Origin: Microglena sp. YARC
Lineage: Eukaryota > Chlorophyta > Chlorophyceae > Chlamydomonadales > Chlamydomonadaceae
DNA length: 64,000 bases
Assembly: GCA_022414725.1 (NCBI GenBank)
Contig: CM039465.1
Location: 2,882,574-2,946,573, forward strand
Reading direction: 5' to 3'
The notes under the pieces were generated by a model. It saw nothing but the letters and a program-made list of their open reading frames with translations. It was not told the DNA's origin and made no database searches. The position numbers were made by a program, and so were the translations under genes. Shown piece after piece: positions 44,642 through 55,002 of this stretch (the first letter of the stretch is position 1; every line of letters begins with the position of its first letter).

Positions 44642-45655
44642 CCTGCACCATCTCCCGAAGAGGCTGAGCTGGCAGCTGCAGCCTACAGGACCAGGAGGCC
44701 TTTCAACAGCAAGCACCTCCCATTCAGAGACAGGAAAATCAACCACAAGACGATGACCTGCTGGAACTGTGGGGGAATAGGCCACAACTCCAGAGAGTGC
44801 ATCAGTGATGACACTGATCTGGCTTTCAGGCCAGCAGACTCAGATGAAGCTGACCGTGGATCTAAGTCACCCCCTAAAGACAGAAATGACAAGGACCATG
44901 ACGACAAGAAGGACCCCAAGAAGTCCAGTCCAGCCAGGAGGCGTCAAAGGAGATACCCAAGCAAGGGACGCCATGCCCATGTTGCTGATGGTGATCAGTC
45001 CACCTCCAACTCTGACAGTGAGGGTGAACAACACAACTTCCTGTCCCTGGCACTGGATGAGGACAACCTCCAGCCCATGACTTTTGCTACACCAACCAGA
45101 GGCAAGTCTGTTTCTTTTGCCTTGCCACCTGACCCCATGGCTGATACAGCATTCTTTGGACAAATTAGTGTTGCTGATGAATGCACTATAGAAGATGGAG
45201 AAGTTTTCCAGGCAGCACTGCAGACAGAATGGATCATAGATACTGCAGCACAATCTCATGCAACAAGTAACATCTCCCATCTGCATGACATTCAGGACCT
45301 CCAACAGCCTATTAGGCTGCAGCTGGCAGATCAAGACTCTCCACCTATCCTCTGCAAGCAGATAGGAAAGGCCAAGATCAAGGGCCATGGCAGGACTCTG
45401 ATCATCCTAAACAATGTACTTCTTGCTGACTGCAACATGCCCAACATCATTAGCATTCATGCAGCCACCAGCCTGTGCCCAGACCTCCAAGTTCACCTGT
45501 CCAAGACCCAAGCCACACTCTCCATCCCAAGACCATCTGGTACCAAACTGCTACTCTCATGCCCCAAAAGGCATGGACTCTATCTTACCCAAACTTCACC
45601 AGTCCCTGCCAGTAATCCCTCTATCCTGTGGACCCTACCATTGCCTACATCATGA
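44642..45655 (+). CDS. Copia A gag C-terminus (zinc knuckle) and protease
   Basis: This continues the frame of 32128-32802 after removal of the insertion and one TTGAC. CWNCGGIGHNSREC is a CCHC zinc knuckle (about 44759-44800). A charged linker follows. The aspartic protease motif is WIIDTAAQSHAT (near 45229-45265), with DTA in place of the common DSG, and then LLADCNMPNIISIHA, typical of the copia protease to GAG-pre-integrase transition. The frame ends at TGA 45653-45655 where integrase would be expected. Gag-protease makes and matures the particle. Confidence 0.88.
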   Translation, partial: PAPSPEEAELAAAAYRTRRPFNSKHLPFRDRKINHKTMTCWNCGGIGHNSRECISDDTDLAFRPADSDEADRGSKSPPKDRNDKDHDDKKDPKKSSPARRRQRRYPSKGRHAHVADGDQSTSNSDSEGEQHNFLSLALDEDNLQPMTFATPTRGKSVSFALPPDPMADTAFFGQISVADECTIEDGEVFQAALQTEWIIDTAAQSHATSNISHLHDIQDLQQPIRLQLADQDSPPILCKQIGKAKIKGHGRTLIILNNVLLADCNMPNIISIHAATSLCPDLQVHLSKTQATLSIPRPSGTKLLLSCPKRHGLYLTQTSPVPASNPSILWTLPLPTS

Positions 45656-46831
45656 TGGTCACCACTCCATCAGCTCACACTGACTCTGAGACAGGGCAGT
45701 ACCCACCCACTCATGAGACCTCCCCCAGCAGAGCTGATCAAGACTGCCACCCCTCTACTTCTGATCCATCTGCACCCACACTGATTCTGAGATAGGGCAG
45801 TACCACCCACTCATGTGGAGGCAGATCAAGACCTCCAGGACTTCCCCTCTACTTCTGCCCCATCTGCACCCCACACTGATTCTGAGATAGGGCAGTACCC
45901 CACCCACTCATGTGGAGGCAGATCAAGACCTCCAGGACTTCCCTCTACTTCTGCCCCATCTGCACCCCACACTGATTCTGAGACAGGGCAGTACCCACCC
46001 ACTCATGTGGAGGCAGATCAAGACCTCCAGGACTTTCCCTCTACTTCTGCTCCATCTGCACCCCACACTGATTTTGAGACAGGGCAGTACCCACCCACTC
46101 ATGTGGAGGCAGATCAAGACCTCCAGGACCATCCTCCCCCTATCTGCCAGTACCATTCCCCTTCCAATGCAGACAATCTGGAAGACTCTGATGATACTGA
46201 CAGTAATGATATGCCAGAGCTCATTCATCCAGAGGTACACAAGCCCCAGGATGACCCTGGACTAGGAGTAGATGACCCTCCTGAAACCACTCCAGACCTC
46301 CAACAACAGCTGGACAACCTAGGCCTGCAACGAGCCAGAGCAGAGATGGAACTCCTCAGTGACCAGATCAGGACCAACTATGAGGAATATGATGGTCCAA
46401 TAGATGGAGATGGGCCACTCAAGCCATCTGATCTAGACACAGCAACTACCTGGGATCAATGGATACTGGTCAACAGGTCACCAGACATTGGACTACCACT
46501 GAAAGAAGTTAATCAGAATGTCAACCACATCTACTTCTCCAACAACTCCACCCTTAGTCTCACACGTTTTGGATGCACCCTACACCACCTGAACAGCAGG
46601 CCTGCTTCACCAGCTTTCAACATCAAGCCCAGGCCTCCACTGTCCAAGCTCATCACAGCATTCACCAGCAAGTTCCCTACCCTGCTGGCTTCTGAAAGGG
46701 AACAGTTCCCACACAGGTCAATGCACAAGGAGCCATCTGATGCCTGCAGCCCTATCATCAAGCACAACAGCAGACTCCAGCAAATGGTGCAAGCCTACCC
46801 CACTGTTTCTACCACAGCCAGACCCACTTAA
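45656..46831 (+). CDS. Copia A second ORF, repeat-bearing, unknown function
   Basis: Open mainly from 45815. The first part is a ~97-bp tandem repeat (four copies, 45660-46120) coding THVEADQDLQDFPSTSAPSA-type units, with frame slips before 45930. The rest is acidic and then RAEMELLSDQIRTNYEEYDG, LDTATTWDQWILVNRSPDIG and LTRFGCTLHHLNSRPASPAF. It occupies the place of integrase/RT but has none of their motifs. It may derive from a spacer region or be an accessory protein. The 3' part is duplicated after the gap (62563 on). Confidence 0.6.
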
Positions 46832-47748
46832 CAGTGGGCCATTTGTCTCCAAGCTGCCATGGTCAATGCACATGCTCACACCCTCTCATTCAGACCTAAG
46901 ATGATCATGGACCCCAGGAGCTGTGCATACCCTGGAGGCAAAGTGCTATGTGTCAACCACCTCAGCATGGACTGGAGCCCCATGGACTTCACCTTTATCA
47001 ACATTCTTACCCCCCCAGCCTAGCTCCCAAGTCATTTGACCAGTTCCTTGAACAAGTCTGCAAACAGCTTGACCTTGATGGCTTCCCCAGCAGGCCAGAC
47101 ACTTAATTCAGTTCATCTTTTGGATAGATTTGAACACTCTAGGATTTTTTTTAAGATTACCTGCCTACTGTACTGCCCCATGTACTTCCACAGGCAGCAC
47201 CTCTTCTTCATCTAGAATTATTCTAATCTCTCCATGATGTCTTTGCTTTAATTTAGGATCAAACCCAAATTATGGGGGGACTAGTCCAGACATCATGTCT
47301 AAAAGACAAATCCTCTAGTCTCGAATCATGCCACTTCTCGTAACCAAGGCATCTCCACATGCCTTAACCAAGCCTGGACTTTCCCTTCTCAGCAGCCTTT
47401 CTGCTACTTAGCCTGCAGCCTACCTGGCAGCCTATCTGCTCTAGCCTGCAGCCTATCTGCAGTTTCCTTACACCTTCCCAGCAGCCTCTCTGCCACCTAG
47501 CCTGCAGCTTACCTGCAGTTTCCTTGCACCTTCTCAGCAGCCTTTCTGCTACTTAGCCTGCAGCCTACCTGCAGTGTTCCTTACCTAGCCAGCTAACCCA
47601 GGAGACTGACATTTCTTTGAAGACCCCTGCTAAAGTGATTCCTCCCTTTCAGCTCCTAGAAATTCCCAAGGTCTCCCTAGCTTTATATTTTTAATTTTCT
47701 TATGCCCCTCAGTTAATTCCAGGAATTCTTGAGCTCAAGAATACCTTG
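46832..47748. other. Copia A 3' noncoding region
   Basis: Contains several copies of CAGCAGCCTTTCTGCTACTT and TAGCCTGCAGCCTACCTGCA words at 47390-47580. No ORF of note. Confidence 0.7.
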
Positions 47749-47760
47749 AATTGGGGGGAA
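47749..47760 (+). promoter_or_regulatory. Polypurine tract of copia A
   Basis: AATTGGGGGGAA lies immediately before the 3' LTR start TGTTATTGAC, the expected place for plus-strand priming. The same tract precedes the LTR at 63833. Confidence 0.8.
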
Positions 47761-47986
47761 TGTTATTGACTGATTTATATATCAGTCTCTGATTCGGCAT
47801 AATGCACACCGGTACCTTTCCCTCCTGGTTCCGCGTTGCCTGCCGCCAGGCCACAGGCTAGCTGTGGCCTGCACGTGACTGCAGTACCCTGCAGTACACA
47901 TCTCTATTCTATATGATTGCGCCTGTTGCGCTTAATAGCATCTTCTCCTCTATCGAGCCTATGCCGGTGTGACAATCTTACATTCA
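47761..47986 (+). repeat. Copia A 3' LTR
   Basis: 226 bp, matches 31393-31618. It is followed by the C23 tract. Confidence 0.95.
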
Positions 47987-48009
47987 CCCCCCCCCCCCCC
48001 CCCCCCCCC

Positions 48010-48960
48010 AAAGGCCCATATCTCCTTCAGGAATTATAATTTGGGGGTCAAAGTAGGGTCTATAGTGATCCCTTCGGCAAGCTGTATCCATTTGTGGTCT
48101 CACATTTGGATTTGATCAAAGTTCCACAACACGGTCAAGCGAACACCCGTTCTGAGTCCTGATTCTGAGCTGGGCTAGCTAGAGTTGGTGTTTGAGAATT
48201 TGAAGGTTGTGTTAAGCCTAAGTTGCATGCCTAAGTACTCTCCTTATACCCAAGAAGTTTGGGGATGAAATATTTAGTTTCTGTTTTGACACAACTTTCA
48301 CACTTGGTGTACTTGGAACCTGTGGAGGTCACTACTCGAGCACTACCACGACACATTTACTCAGTCTCGAAAACAGGCGCGGATTCGGAATTCTCTCGTC
48401 GAAGCAGTTTCGTGAGTATGCTTAACTTTGTCAGATTCCGTCTGGTGAGGAAGTTACGAACATATTTCCGAAACCGGCTCGACTTCTGTACTAGGATCTG
48501 CCAGCCTGGCAGGTGCCTCGAGTTGGATCTAGAGGATCACGCCTCCATATTTACTCGGTGTCGGACATAAGGGTGGACTCGGAAAGATCTCGTCGAGCTT
48601 GTGTCATAGGTCTGCTTAATTTTATCAGAGACCGAGTACTGAGGAAGTTTTGGCCTCTAACAGTCTTCACCTGTTATAGACGACATATACGTCGTATCCA
48701 GAGTGGCAATGAGTGCACAGGTGTGAGTCCCCTCCAGGCCCTGTGCCGCCTGCAGTGCAGCACCGAGGCCAGCTATGGCCACGCGTGCCACTATGTAGGA
48801 CAGATCTGTACTGTTGCCATCTCCTCCTTCCGTCTTCCATTTAGTCCAAGCTCCCGTGCTTGGTAGTCCTCTTCACTCAATGTAACGAGCATATCCAGTA
48901 GTGTCTGCAGTCTATACTATTTGACATTAAAATCACCAGAGGAAATTTCTGAAAGCCGTC
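48010..48960. other. No gene supported; diverged ~200-bp direct duplication
   Basis: 48330-48470 and 48528-48660 are related (ATTTACTCAGTCTCGAAAAC versus ATTTACTCGGTGTCGGACAT; both then TCTCGTCGA and GCTTAACTTTGTCAGA-like words). Short ORFs over them are similar, but no family is recognised. Confidence 0.5.
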
Positions 48961-48962
48961 GA

Positions 48963-48988
<26 letters not shown>
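48963..48988. repeat. Poly-C tract (26 nt)
   Basis: Uninterrupted C run followed by TCTTTTTGAGGGG. Confidence 0.97.
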
Positions 48989-48994
<6 letters not shown>

Positions 48995-49204
48995 TGAGGG
49001 GTCGATATCTACCCACCCCGACACATTTTTCGACTTTTTTTCGATGGTTCCGGGGCTTACGACCTCTTCCGGCCCCGATTGCAACGTGCGGTACACGAGC
49101 AACTTCCTGAGGGCCCCCCGCATGCTTGCACCCTTTTAATCAAACCTATAAAGTATTGGCAAACGGTTTGGCAAACGACCCTTTGCCAAACCGGATTAGA
49201 GATC

Positions 49205-49550
49205 CAGGTTGAGACCACTCCAGGTGGTTGGCCTCTGCCAAGTTAAGGTTACCATGGTACTGTACAATTTGGCTGGCTGGAGCCATGGACCGGTTTGTCT
49301 ACGAAGTTCTAGCAAGTCAAATGTTCCTGATTTGAATTGCTACATGGTTGTATTTTCAATAAGCTTGGACAAACAACTTTGTGAACATGTACTTGACCTT
49401 GGTTACATGGCTCCAACCAGCAATTTGGCTGGCTGGAACCATGTACCGGTCTGGCTAACAAGCCCTAGCAATTTGAATGCTCCTGATTTGAATTGTTACA
49501 TAGTTTTACAGCAAGCTTGGGCAGACTACTTGGTGAACATGTAACAAGGA
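49205..49550. repeat. ~180-bp tandem duplication
   Basis: 49262-49400 and 49420-49540 share CAATTTGGCTGGCTGGA, CCTGATTTGAATTGCTACAT and GTGAACATGTA. No coding signal. Confidence 0.8.
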
Positions 49551-49719
49551 AATGTAACAATAACGTGTAAGCTAAAAGACCCTTTGCCAACTGGATCTCA
49601 GGTCTGAACTTGAGTCAGTCAAAGCCCTAGACCCCTTTGCCAAGTTAGTTTTGCCATGTTTTTCTAAGACCCAGTTTTACGGGGGAAATGACATTTGCCA
49701 ATACTTAATCTTGCCTATA

Positions 49720-50042
49720 CTTGAGGCGCATACGGGTACGTGAAAAAAAGGGTTTAGTTTTTTCTTTTTGTCTACATTTGGTGCAGGCACGTCCAGGTTT
49801 GGGTTACAAGGGTGCAGGCACGTCCAGGTTTGGCTTGCCGGGGGGTAGGTTTTTCTACATTTCGTCCAGGCACATACAGGTTTGGGTAGGCTCTTCCAGG
49901 TTAGACTTGTTTGGTGCAGGCATGTCAAGGTCTGGGTTGCCAGGGGGTACGTTTTTCTACATTTCTTCCAGGCACGTACAGGTTTGGGTAGGCACATCCA
50001 GGTTTGACTTGTTTGGTGCAGACATGTACAGGTTTGGGTTGC

Positions 50043-50081
<39 letters not shown>

Positions 50082-50215
50082 CTACATTTGGTGCAGGCAC
50101 GTCCAGGTTTGGGTTGCTGGGGGTAGTTTTTCTACATTTGGGTCCAGGCACGTCCAGGTTTGGGTCCAGGTTTGATTTTTTGGGGGCACGTGCAGGCACG
50201 CCCAGGTTTGATTAT
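49720..50215. repeat. Minisatellite TGCAGGCACGTCCAGGTTTG, with a G35 tract
   Basis: About 12 degenerate copies with TTTTTCTACATTT spacers. They are the inverse of the array at 31055-31310. A run of 35 G (50047-50081) sits within. Confidence 0.92.
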
Positions 50216-50595
50216 GGACGATCACCTGGACCCCTAACGATTAGAACTAGACCCCCTCGGCAGGCAACGAAAACCACCATGGCATGATCTCCCCACTACC
50301 GTATTATAATTATCTAATCGTACCTTGGCCTCTTTTCTCGCTCGAGTTTTCCTAAAAAGGTAGCGAATCTGAGGTCTGGGTAAATCCCTCAGACCCGTAT
50401 CAACCCGTCTCACCCGCCGCCATGAAACTGCCAGGTTGTCGCTTCGCCCTGCGAGTTTTAATTCGAATTCCATGCCTCGGAAATCTCAGATCCTCGGCTA
50501 AAACCCGCTACATGCCCCCTCAATACTCACGCCGCCCAGCGTTCATTTCTTCCAGGTTGTATAGCTCCTACCTGGTTCCCTCACGGTCTTCTTCT
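50216..50595. other. No gene recognised
   Basis: Short ORFs only. The stretch includes an imperfect GGTCTGGGTAAATCCCTCAGACC hairpin near 50374-50396. Confidence 0.4.
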
Positions 50596-50664
50596 TGTGG
50601 AGTATGAGGAAAACGTGTTGTCCGATTGAGGAATCTTATGGTTATATCCGTATGATACACCACA
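50596..50664 (+). other. 69-bp cloverleaf-like element (copy 2)
   Basis: TGTGGAGTAT to ATACACCACA. It differs from copies 1 and 3 at two positions (one in the terminal stem, one in the GATTGAGGAATC loop). The flank 50665-50745 is shared with 4470-4549. Confidence 0.8.
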
Positions 50665-50844
50665 AGTCACCCCCCTTTCGAAGGTCGACGCCCACCTCCG
50701 GTATGAGATGTGCACGTCCGGCCGAGCCGGCCCCATCCTGGCGGAAGTTTCCAACATGCGCCCGCCCGGGACCGAATCCGCGTGGTACTGGTGAAGGTCC
50801 CAACTTCCTTCCAGTCGACCCACTCGATCAAGCTCGAAACCAAA

Positions 50845-50913
50845 TGTGGTGTATGAGGAAAACGTGTTGTCCGATTGGGGAATCTTATGGTTATATCCGT
50901 ATGATACACCACA
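50845..50913 (+). other. 69-bp cloverleaf-like element (copy 3)
   Basis: TGTGGTGTAT to ATACACCACA, apparently identical to 4550-4618 inverted. Foldable arms: GGAAAACGTGTTGTCC, GATTGGGGAATC and TATGGTTATATCCGTA, closed by the 10-bp terminal stem. Confidence 0.85.
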
Positions 50914-51801
50914 CTTCTCATTCTAATTCGCTTTTACTCCTGGCTTGCTTTTATCCTGCCCCACAGCCGAATTCCCTTGCACTACTATTACCTCGTGGTT
51001 GTCCGAGGTACTGCTTTCGTGATATGATCGACCTTGCGCCAAAGTAAGGGAGTCGCCGAGTCACCGTGTGCGAAGGGCGGCAGAAGGGTGATTCTTACTA
51101 GGGTCGTTCGCTGACACAGCTGACACAGCTGCTAGTAACCCGCCTGCGGAAGTGGTTTCGGATTATGATAAGGCTGAAGCGGGCTGAAGCCTCTGGCTGG
51201 GGCTGATCATGTAGGCAGATCCGACCGTGGATCCGACCAGCTTCCTTCACCACGCACAAGTTTTTTTTGTGTGCAACGTAATGCGCGAATCGAGAGAAAC
51301 CAAGTAGGAGCAAAAATGGTTTTAGCTGTCATACTCCAGAGTTGAACTGGGCAATTGATCTTATCAGCTGCCTAGCGCATTCGCTGAAGACAATTCCTCG
51401 ACTCCAGCTCGAACCTGGACTACAGGACGCTTCTTAGCAGATCCTAGACCTACCTTTATAAGCGCTGCAACGTAATACCAACGACTAGGGGTCCCCTGCC
51501 AACAACACCTCACCCATCGCTTTCAAAACTGACCAGAAGCATAGAGTAGTTCCTGAAATAATTCATTCACGCCGATGCGCGTAGTTTTCTGTTAATTTCT
51601 ATCCAACCCATCTGCATTAAATTGTCCTGAGCGTTAACTTAGAACTTTCCCGCAGTGAAACACCACCCTCGCTTTCCACCCGACTAGAACTTCAGAAGCA
51701 CTAGAAGCGATCGTCTGCGACTCTCACACGCAGACGGAAGGCTTATCTCAACCGCACCAGCCAGATTAGTATCAACTCTGTATTTCCGCCTGTCTAAAAC
51801 T
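50914..51801. other. Upstream region of the bZIP gene
   Basis: No ORF supported and no clear TATA box identified. A short repeat TGACACAGCTGACACAGCTG is at 51112-51131. Promoter and 5' UTR of the downstream gene are expected here. Confidence 0.4.
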
Positions 51802-51925
51802 ATGGCGCAACAATTCTTAGCAGCTCACTCAGACCACTTAGGAGTCTTCGACCTTGATGACGACGTCCTCGGGCTGAACTTCCTGACTGACATATTAAAA
51901 GGAGGCAATAGCGACGCCATATGCG
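51802..51925 (+). CDS. bZIP gene exon 1 (start codon)
   Basis: ATG at 51802 opens MAQQFLAAHSDHLGVFDLDD, then DVLGLNFLTDILKGGNSDAI, an acidic-hydrophobic segment like transcriptional activation regions. The donor is ATGCG|GTGAGC (51925/51926), phase 1. The start is chosen because it is the first ATG of the frame and the segment leads in phase into the exon at 53217 or 53247. Confidence 0.75.
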
Positions 51926-52920
51926 GTGAGCTCCCCCAGCCTTCTGTTGCTGTTCCTTCGCCGTATAATGCCGCGCCACATTGCGTTCTTTTTTGTTCAT
52001 GATATTCACCTTCCTTTTCTTTTCTCGCCTAACCCTGCCGAGGCCATACTAGGCCGGCTGATAACAGGGGAATGATTTAGTTGCTAAATCTGTGCAGTAG
52101 CTCATTTGGGGTGCAGGAGGGTATTCTACCTGTGTTCCAAAATGTGGATTTTGCCTCGTTAATGCAACCTCCTTGAGTTTTTCTTCTGCATTTGAACTCC
52201 AGGTCGATTCCTACCTAGCTCATATTGATACCAGCTTGAACAACGCACCTAGGCTGCTACAGCAGTATTATTCAAAGTAGTTCTGTCTTCCTTTCAGCCT
52301 TGCACCTGGGCGGCGGGCACCCGCCTCCTGTCTCCCTGCGGCAGCTTGCATACTGTCCAGGTTGTTCAACAGGTGTTCAGGGTGTTGCCTTTTATGTGCA
52401 TCATTGGTTCAAGATATAGTTGCTGAACAGACATTGAACACCCTGAACACCTGTTTATGTGCATCATTGGTTAAACCATGTAGTTGTTGAAGAGGTGTTG
52501 AACATCTGGTGTTTAACACCCTGAACACATGTTTAACAACCTGAACCAACCTGCCTGCCGTTAGGTCTTGTGCTCTTGAGAGTGAGAGCATAGCGACTGA
52601 TCATACTCATACCTGAACTTGAACTGATTGGTGATAACACAACTCAAGACGGGTTAAAAGACACTCTGGCTAGTGTCATACTTGAACTCATACTTGAACT
52701 TGAGCTCTTACTTGAACTGGAACTAGGTCACACAGATCCAGCCAGCAATCTGGCTGCTCGCCGTCTTTAGCAGTAGCATAAACAATTCAAATTGAAGCAT
52801 TTATATCAAAACATTCTTGATCCAATATCTTCAAAAAATCATGGATAAGCAGAGCGTATCCTTATTATACACATCCACTGAAGTGAGCACTGACAATTGC
52901 ACCCTGTTCATCATGCGCTC
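51926..52920. other. bZIP intron 1, first part
   Basis: No gene. Short repeated words include GAACACCTGTTTATGTGCATCATTGG with GTTGAACA-type variants at 52365-52560, and CTTGAACTCATACTTGAACT at 52680-52710. Confidence 0.6.
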
Positions 52921-52924
52921 ATGG

Positions 52925-53190
52925 GAGTACAGCCATTGGGTTGGATATGGTACCTAAAAGCCTCCCATGTTGCATTGGGTTGGGTTGGGTTGACATAAGG
53001 CTTTGGGTTGGACATGGTGCCTAACAGCCTCCCACGGTGCATTGGGTTGGGTTGACATTGGGCATTGGGTTGGACATGGTGCCTGACAACCTCCCACGTT
53101 GCATTGGGTCGGGTTGCTGTTGGGCATTGGGTTGGATGTGGTGCCTAGCAGCCTCCCACGATGCCCTAGGGCTTAAAATCCTAAAACCCT
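52925..53190. repeat. ~63-bp minisatellite before exon 2 acceptor
   Basis: Four to five units of GCATTGGGTTGGACATGGTG with CCTAACAGCCTCCCACG. It ends in CCCTAGGGCTTAAAATCC and CCCTGAATCCTCCCCCT, leading to the acceptor. The same end structure recurs at 54145-54213. Confidence 0.92.
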
Positions 53191-53216
53191 GAATCCTCCC
53201 CCTCTTTCTGCATCAG

Positions 53217-53319
53217 GCGATCATGGGAGCGAAGTCCCTGCATCAGGCGATCATGGCAGTATGGCCCCTGCTGCTGGTGGCTTTCCGCTTACTCCTTACA
53301 CTGCGGCAGAATCTGATGG
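53217..53319 (+). CDS. bZIP gene exon 2 with duplicated acceptor
   Basis: Two acceptors GCATCAG|GCGATCATGG lie exactly 30 bp apart (exon start 53217 or 53247). Both keep the frame, so use of the first adds ten residues (GDHGSEVPAS). The exon reads GDHGSMAPAAGGFPLTPYTA and then AESD, ending at donor GATGG|GTAAGG (53319/53320), phase 2. The entry phase fits exon 1. Confidence 0.75.
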
Positions 53320-54747
53320 GTAAGGGAGGAAGCAGTGTTTTTCTTTTCGGCTTGATGCTACCACCCGTTTGCATGCCCCTAGCCCCCCCAGACCTCGAAC
53401 TTCCCCATCTCCTGCTTAATGATATTTTACGTCTAATCAACGAAGAGCCCTGGGCTCAATGCCCCTCCGCTCTAATGGCGCTGTCTCATCAGCCAGGAGC
53501 CCTGTTTTTTTTTCAACTACAAGCAGGAGCTTCTAGGCAGCTCCCCTGACTGGCTATTTATCCAAACTTAGCGCAACCTCGAGCACCATGAAGGTGACAT
53601 AATCAGCTTTCCAGAACTGCTGAAATAATTACGATTAGCTGAGTGGTCCGCTCAGGGAGCTGCCCAAAAGCTGCTTTGAAATGGCGAAAAGAAAAAAACT
53701 GGAAAGAAGGGCATCCGCTATTTTTTCCTGCTGGGGTTTGGGTCAAGATGATTCCTCTTTCCAGTCCAGACGGTATTTAAAGTGATGACGGTTGGGAAGA
53801 TCATGAGAGGATGGGTGCAAGAGACAGGAAGGAGTGAAGCAGATGCAGAGAGTCCATAAAGTTTACACAACCAAAGAACTGTCCGAATTGTTTGCTGCTT
53901 CAATGGACCAGTTCTGTGACTGTGGCTGGTTCAGTGAATGTGGACAAATGGACTGTGGCTGTGTGACTGTGGCTGGTTCAGTGAAAAAAGACTGTGGTGC
54001 CTAACAGCCTCCCACGGTGCATTGGGTCGGGTTGAAATTGGTATTGGGTTGACTGTGGGTTGGATGTGGTGCCTAACAGCCTCCCACAATGCATTGGGTT
54101 GGCATTGGGTTGGATGTGGTGTCTAGCAGAGCCTCCCACGATGCCCTAGGGCTTAAACCCTTGAACCCTTAACCTTAAACCCTAAACCCTGAATCCTCCC
54201 CCTTTCCCCGCAGCTTGTTCTCCCACAACTCATATTCCCATGATTGGTCGTTTCTACGATGTGAACTCCGCACCGCATGCTTCTATCTGCCATTCTTTGC
54301 ACTGAGTTCCTCTTGTCCTATGATCATCTACTCGTACCTTTCCCTGCAGCTTGTTCTCCCACAACTCACATTCCCTTGTACGTTTTTTTTAACGATTTGG
54401 ACTCCCCTCGTGTTTCAATCTGCCATTCTTTGCACTGGGCTCCTCTGTCCCTATGAACATCCCCATACACGGCTGTTTCAACGATATGATCTCACTACCT
54501 AAAGCTTCAATGTACCAATCTTAGCACTGGGCTCCTCTGTTCCTATGACCATCTCCACGTACCTTTCCCTGCAGCTTGTTCTCCCACAACTCACATTCCT
54601 GTACACAATCATTTCAACGATATGAACTCTCCACCGCATGCTTCAATCTGCCATTCTTTGCACTGGGCTCCTCTGTCCCTATGATCGTCCCCATACACGC
54701 TTGAATCCCCACCTAACATCTCCATCTCCACATACCTGTCCCTGCAG
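53320..54747. other. bZIP intron 2, built of repeats
   Basis: Contains a dispersed AGCAGGAGCTTCTAGGCAGC repeat (53505-53580), a second ~63-bp minisatellite (53985-54150), degenerate CCCTAAA words (54160-54195) and three decoy acceptor copies (54213, 54349, 54574). Confidence 0.75.
53985..54195. repeat. ~63-bp minisatellite and degenerate CCCTAAA tract
   Basis: Same family as 52925-53190 (GGTGCCTAACAGCCTCCCAC). It is followed by AACCCTTAACCTTAAACCCT and AAACCCTGAATCCTCCCCC. Plant-type telomere-like words are present but too few and degenerate to be an interstitial telomere. Confidence 0.85.
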
Positions 54748-54790
54748 CTTGTTCTCCCACAACTCGCATTCCCATGGAAGCACAGGCAGT
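54205..54790. repeat. Four copies of the exon 3 acceptor region
   Basis: CGCAG or CTGCAG followed by CTTGTTCTCCCACAACTC occurs with AG ending at 54213, 54349, 54574 and 54747. Spacers share CATTCTTTGCACTGGGCTCC and CTACGTACCTTTCCCTG-like words. Only the last copy leads into a long open exon. Confidence 0.92.
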
Positions 54791-55002
54791 GGCATCGCAC
54801 TTGAGAACTTCATCCCTCAGCTCCCTGACCTCCCATCTGCTACGGGGTGGTTGAGCAAGAGGAACAACACTGCTGCAGCCTCTAGTGGTGTTCCTGCTTC
54901 CAGTGATTCAACTGTCTTGGACGACTTGACAGAAGGGGGCAAGAAGCGCTCCCGCAATTCCTCGCAGATGGAGATGAATCGTATTGCTCAGCGGCAGTAC
55001 AG
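54748..55002 (+). CDS. bZIP gene exon 3: linker and basic region
   Basis: Acceptor CCCTGCAG (to 54747), donor GTACAG|GTTGGT (55002/55003), in phase 2 and out phase 2. It encodes LFSHNSHSHGSTGSGIALEN, then FIPQLPDLPSATGWLSKRN, and ends with the basic region KKRSRNSSQMEMNRIAQRQY plus R completed by the next exon. N-x7-R of the bZIP DNA-contact helix is present (NRIAQRQYR). Confidence 0.85.

Larger units (their letters stand above)
31393..47986 (+). mobile_element. Copia family A retrotransposon, interrupted by nested elements
   Basis: The LTRs are both 226 bp, 31393-31618 and 47761-47986, TGTTATTGAC to TTACATTCA. A G-rich polypurine tract precedes the 3' LTR. Gag starts at 32128. At 32802 it is cut by a family-B element and resumes at 44642 in the same frame. 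Without the insertion the element is about 4.75 kb and codes only gag, a zinc knuckle, a protease and a second ORF. I find no integrase, reverse transcriptase or RNase H, so it is non-autonomous or internally deleted. I could not recognise a tRNA primer site after the 5' LTR. Confidence 0.93.

Noticed and set aside
45815..46240. Second-frame ORFs over the 97-bp repeat of copia A
   Set aside because: Shadows of the tandem repeat. The frame running on to 46831 is the one with non-repetitive, protein-like sequence.
54160..54195. Interstitial telomere of plant type (CCCTAAA)
   Set aside because: Only a few degenerate units, and the same words occur as a lead-in to acceptors at 53175. More likely part of the intron repeat.
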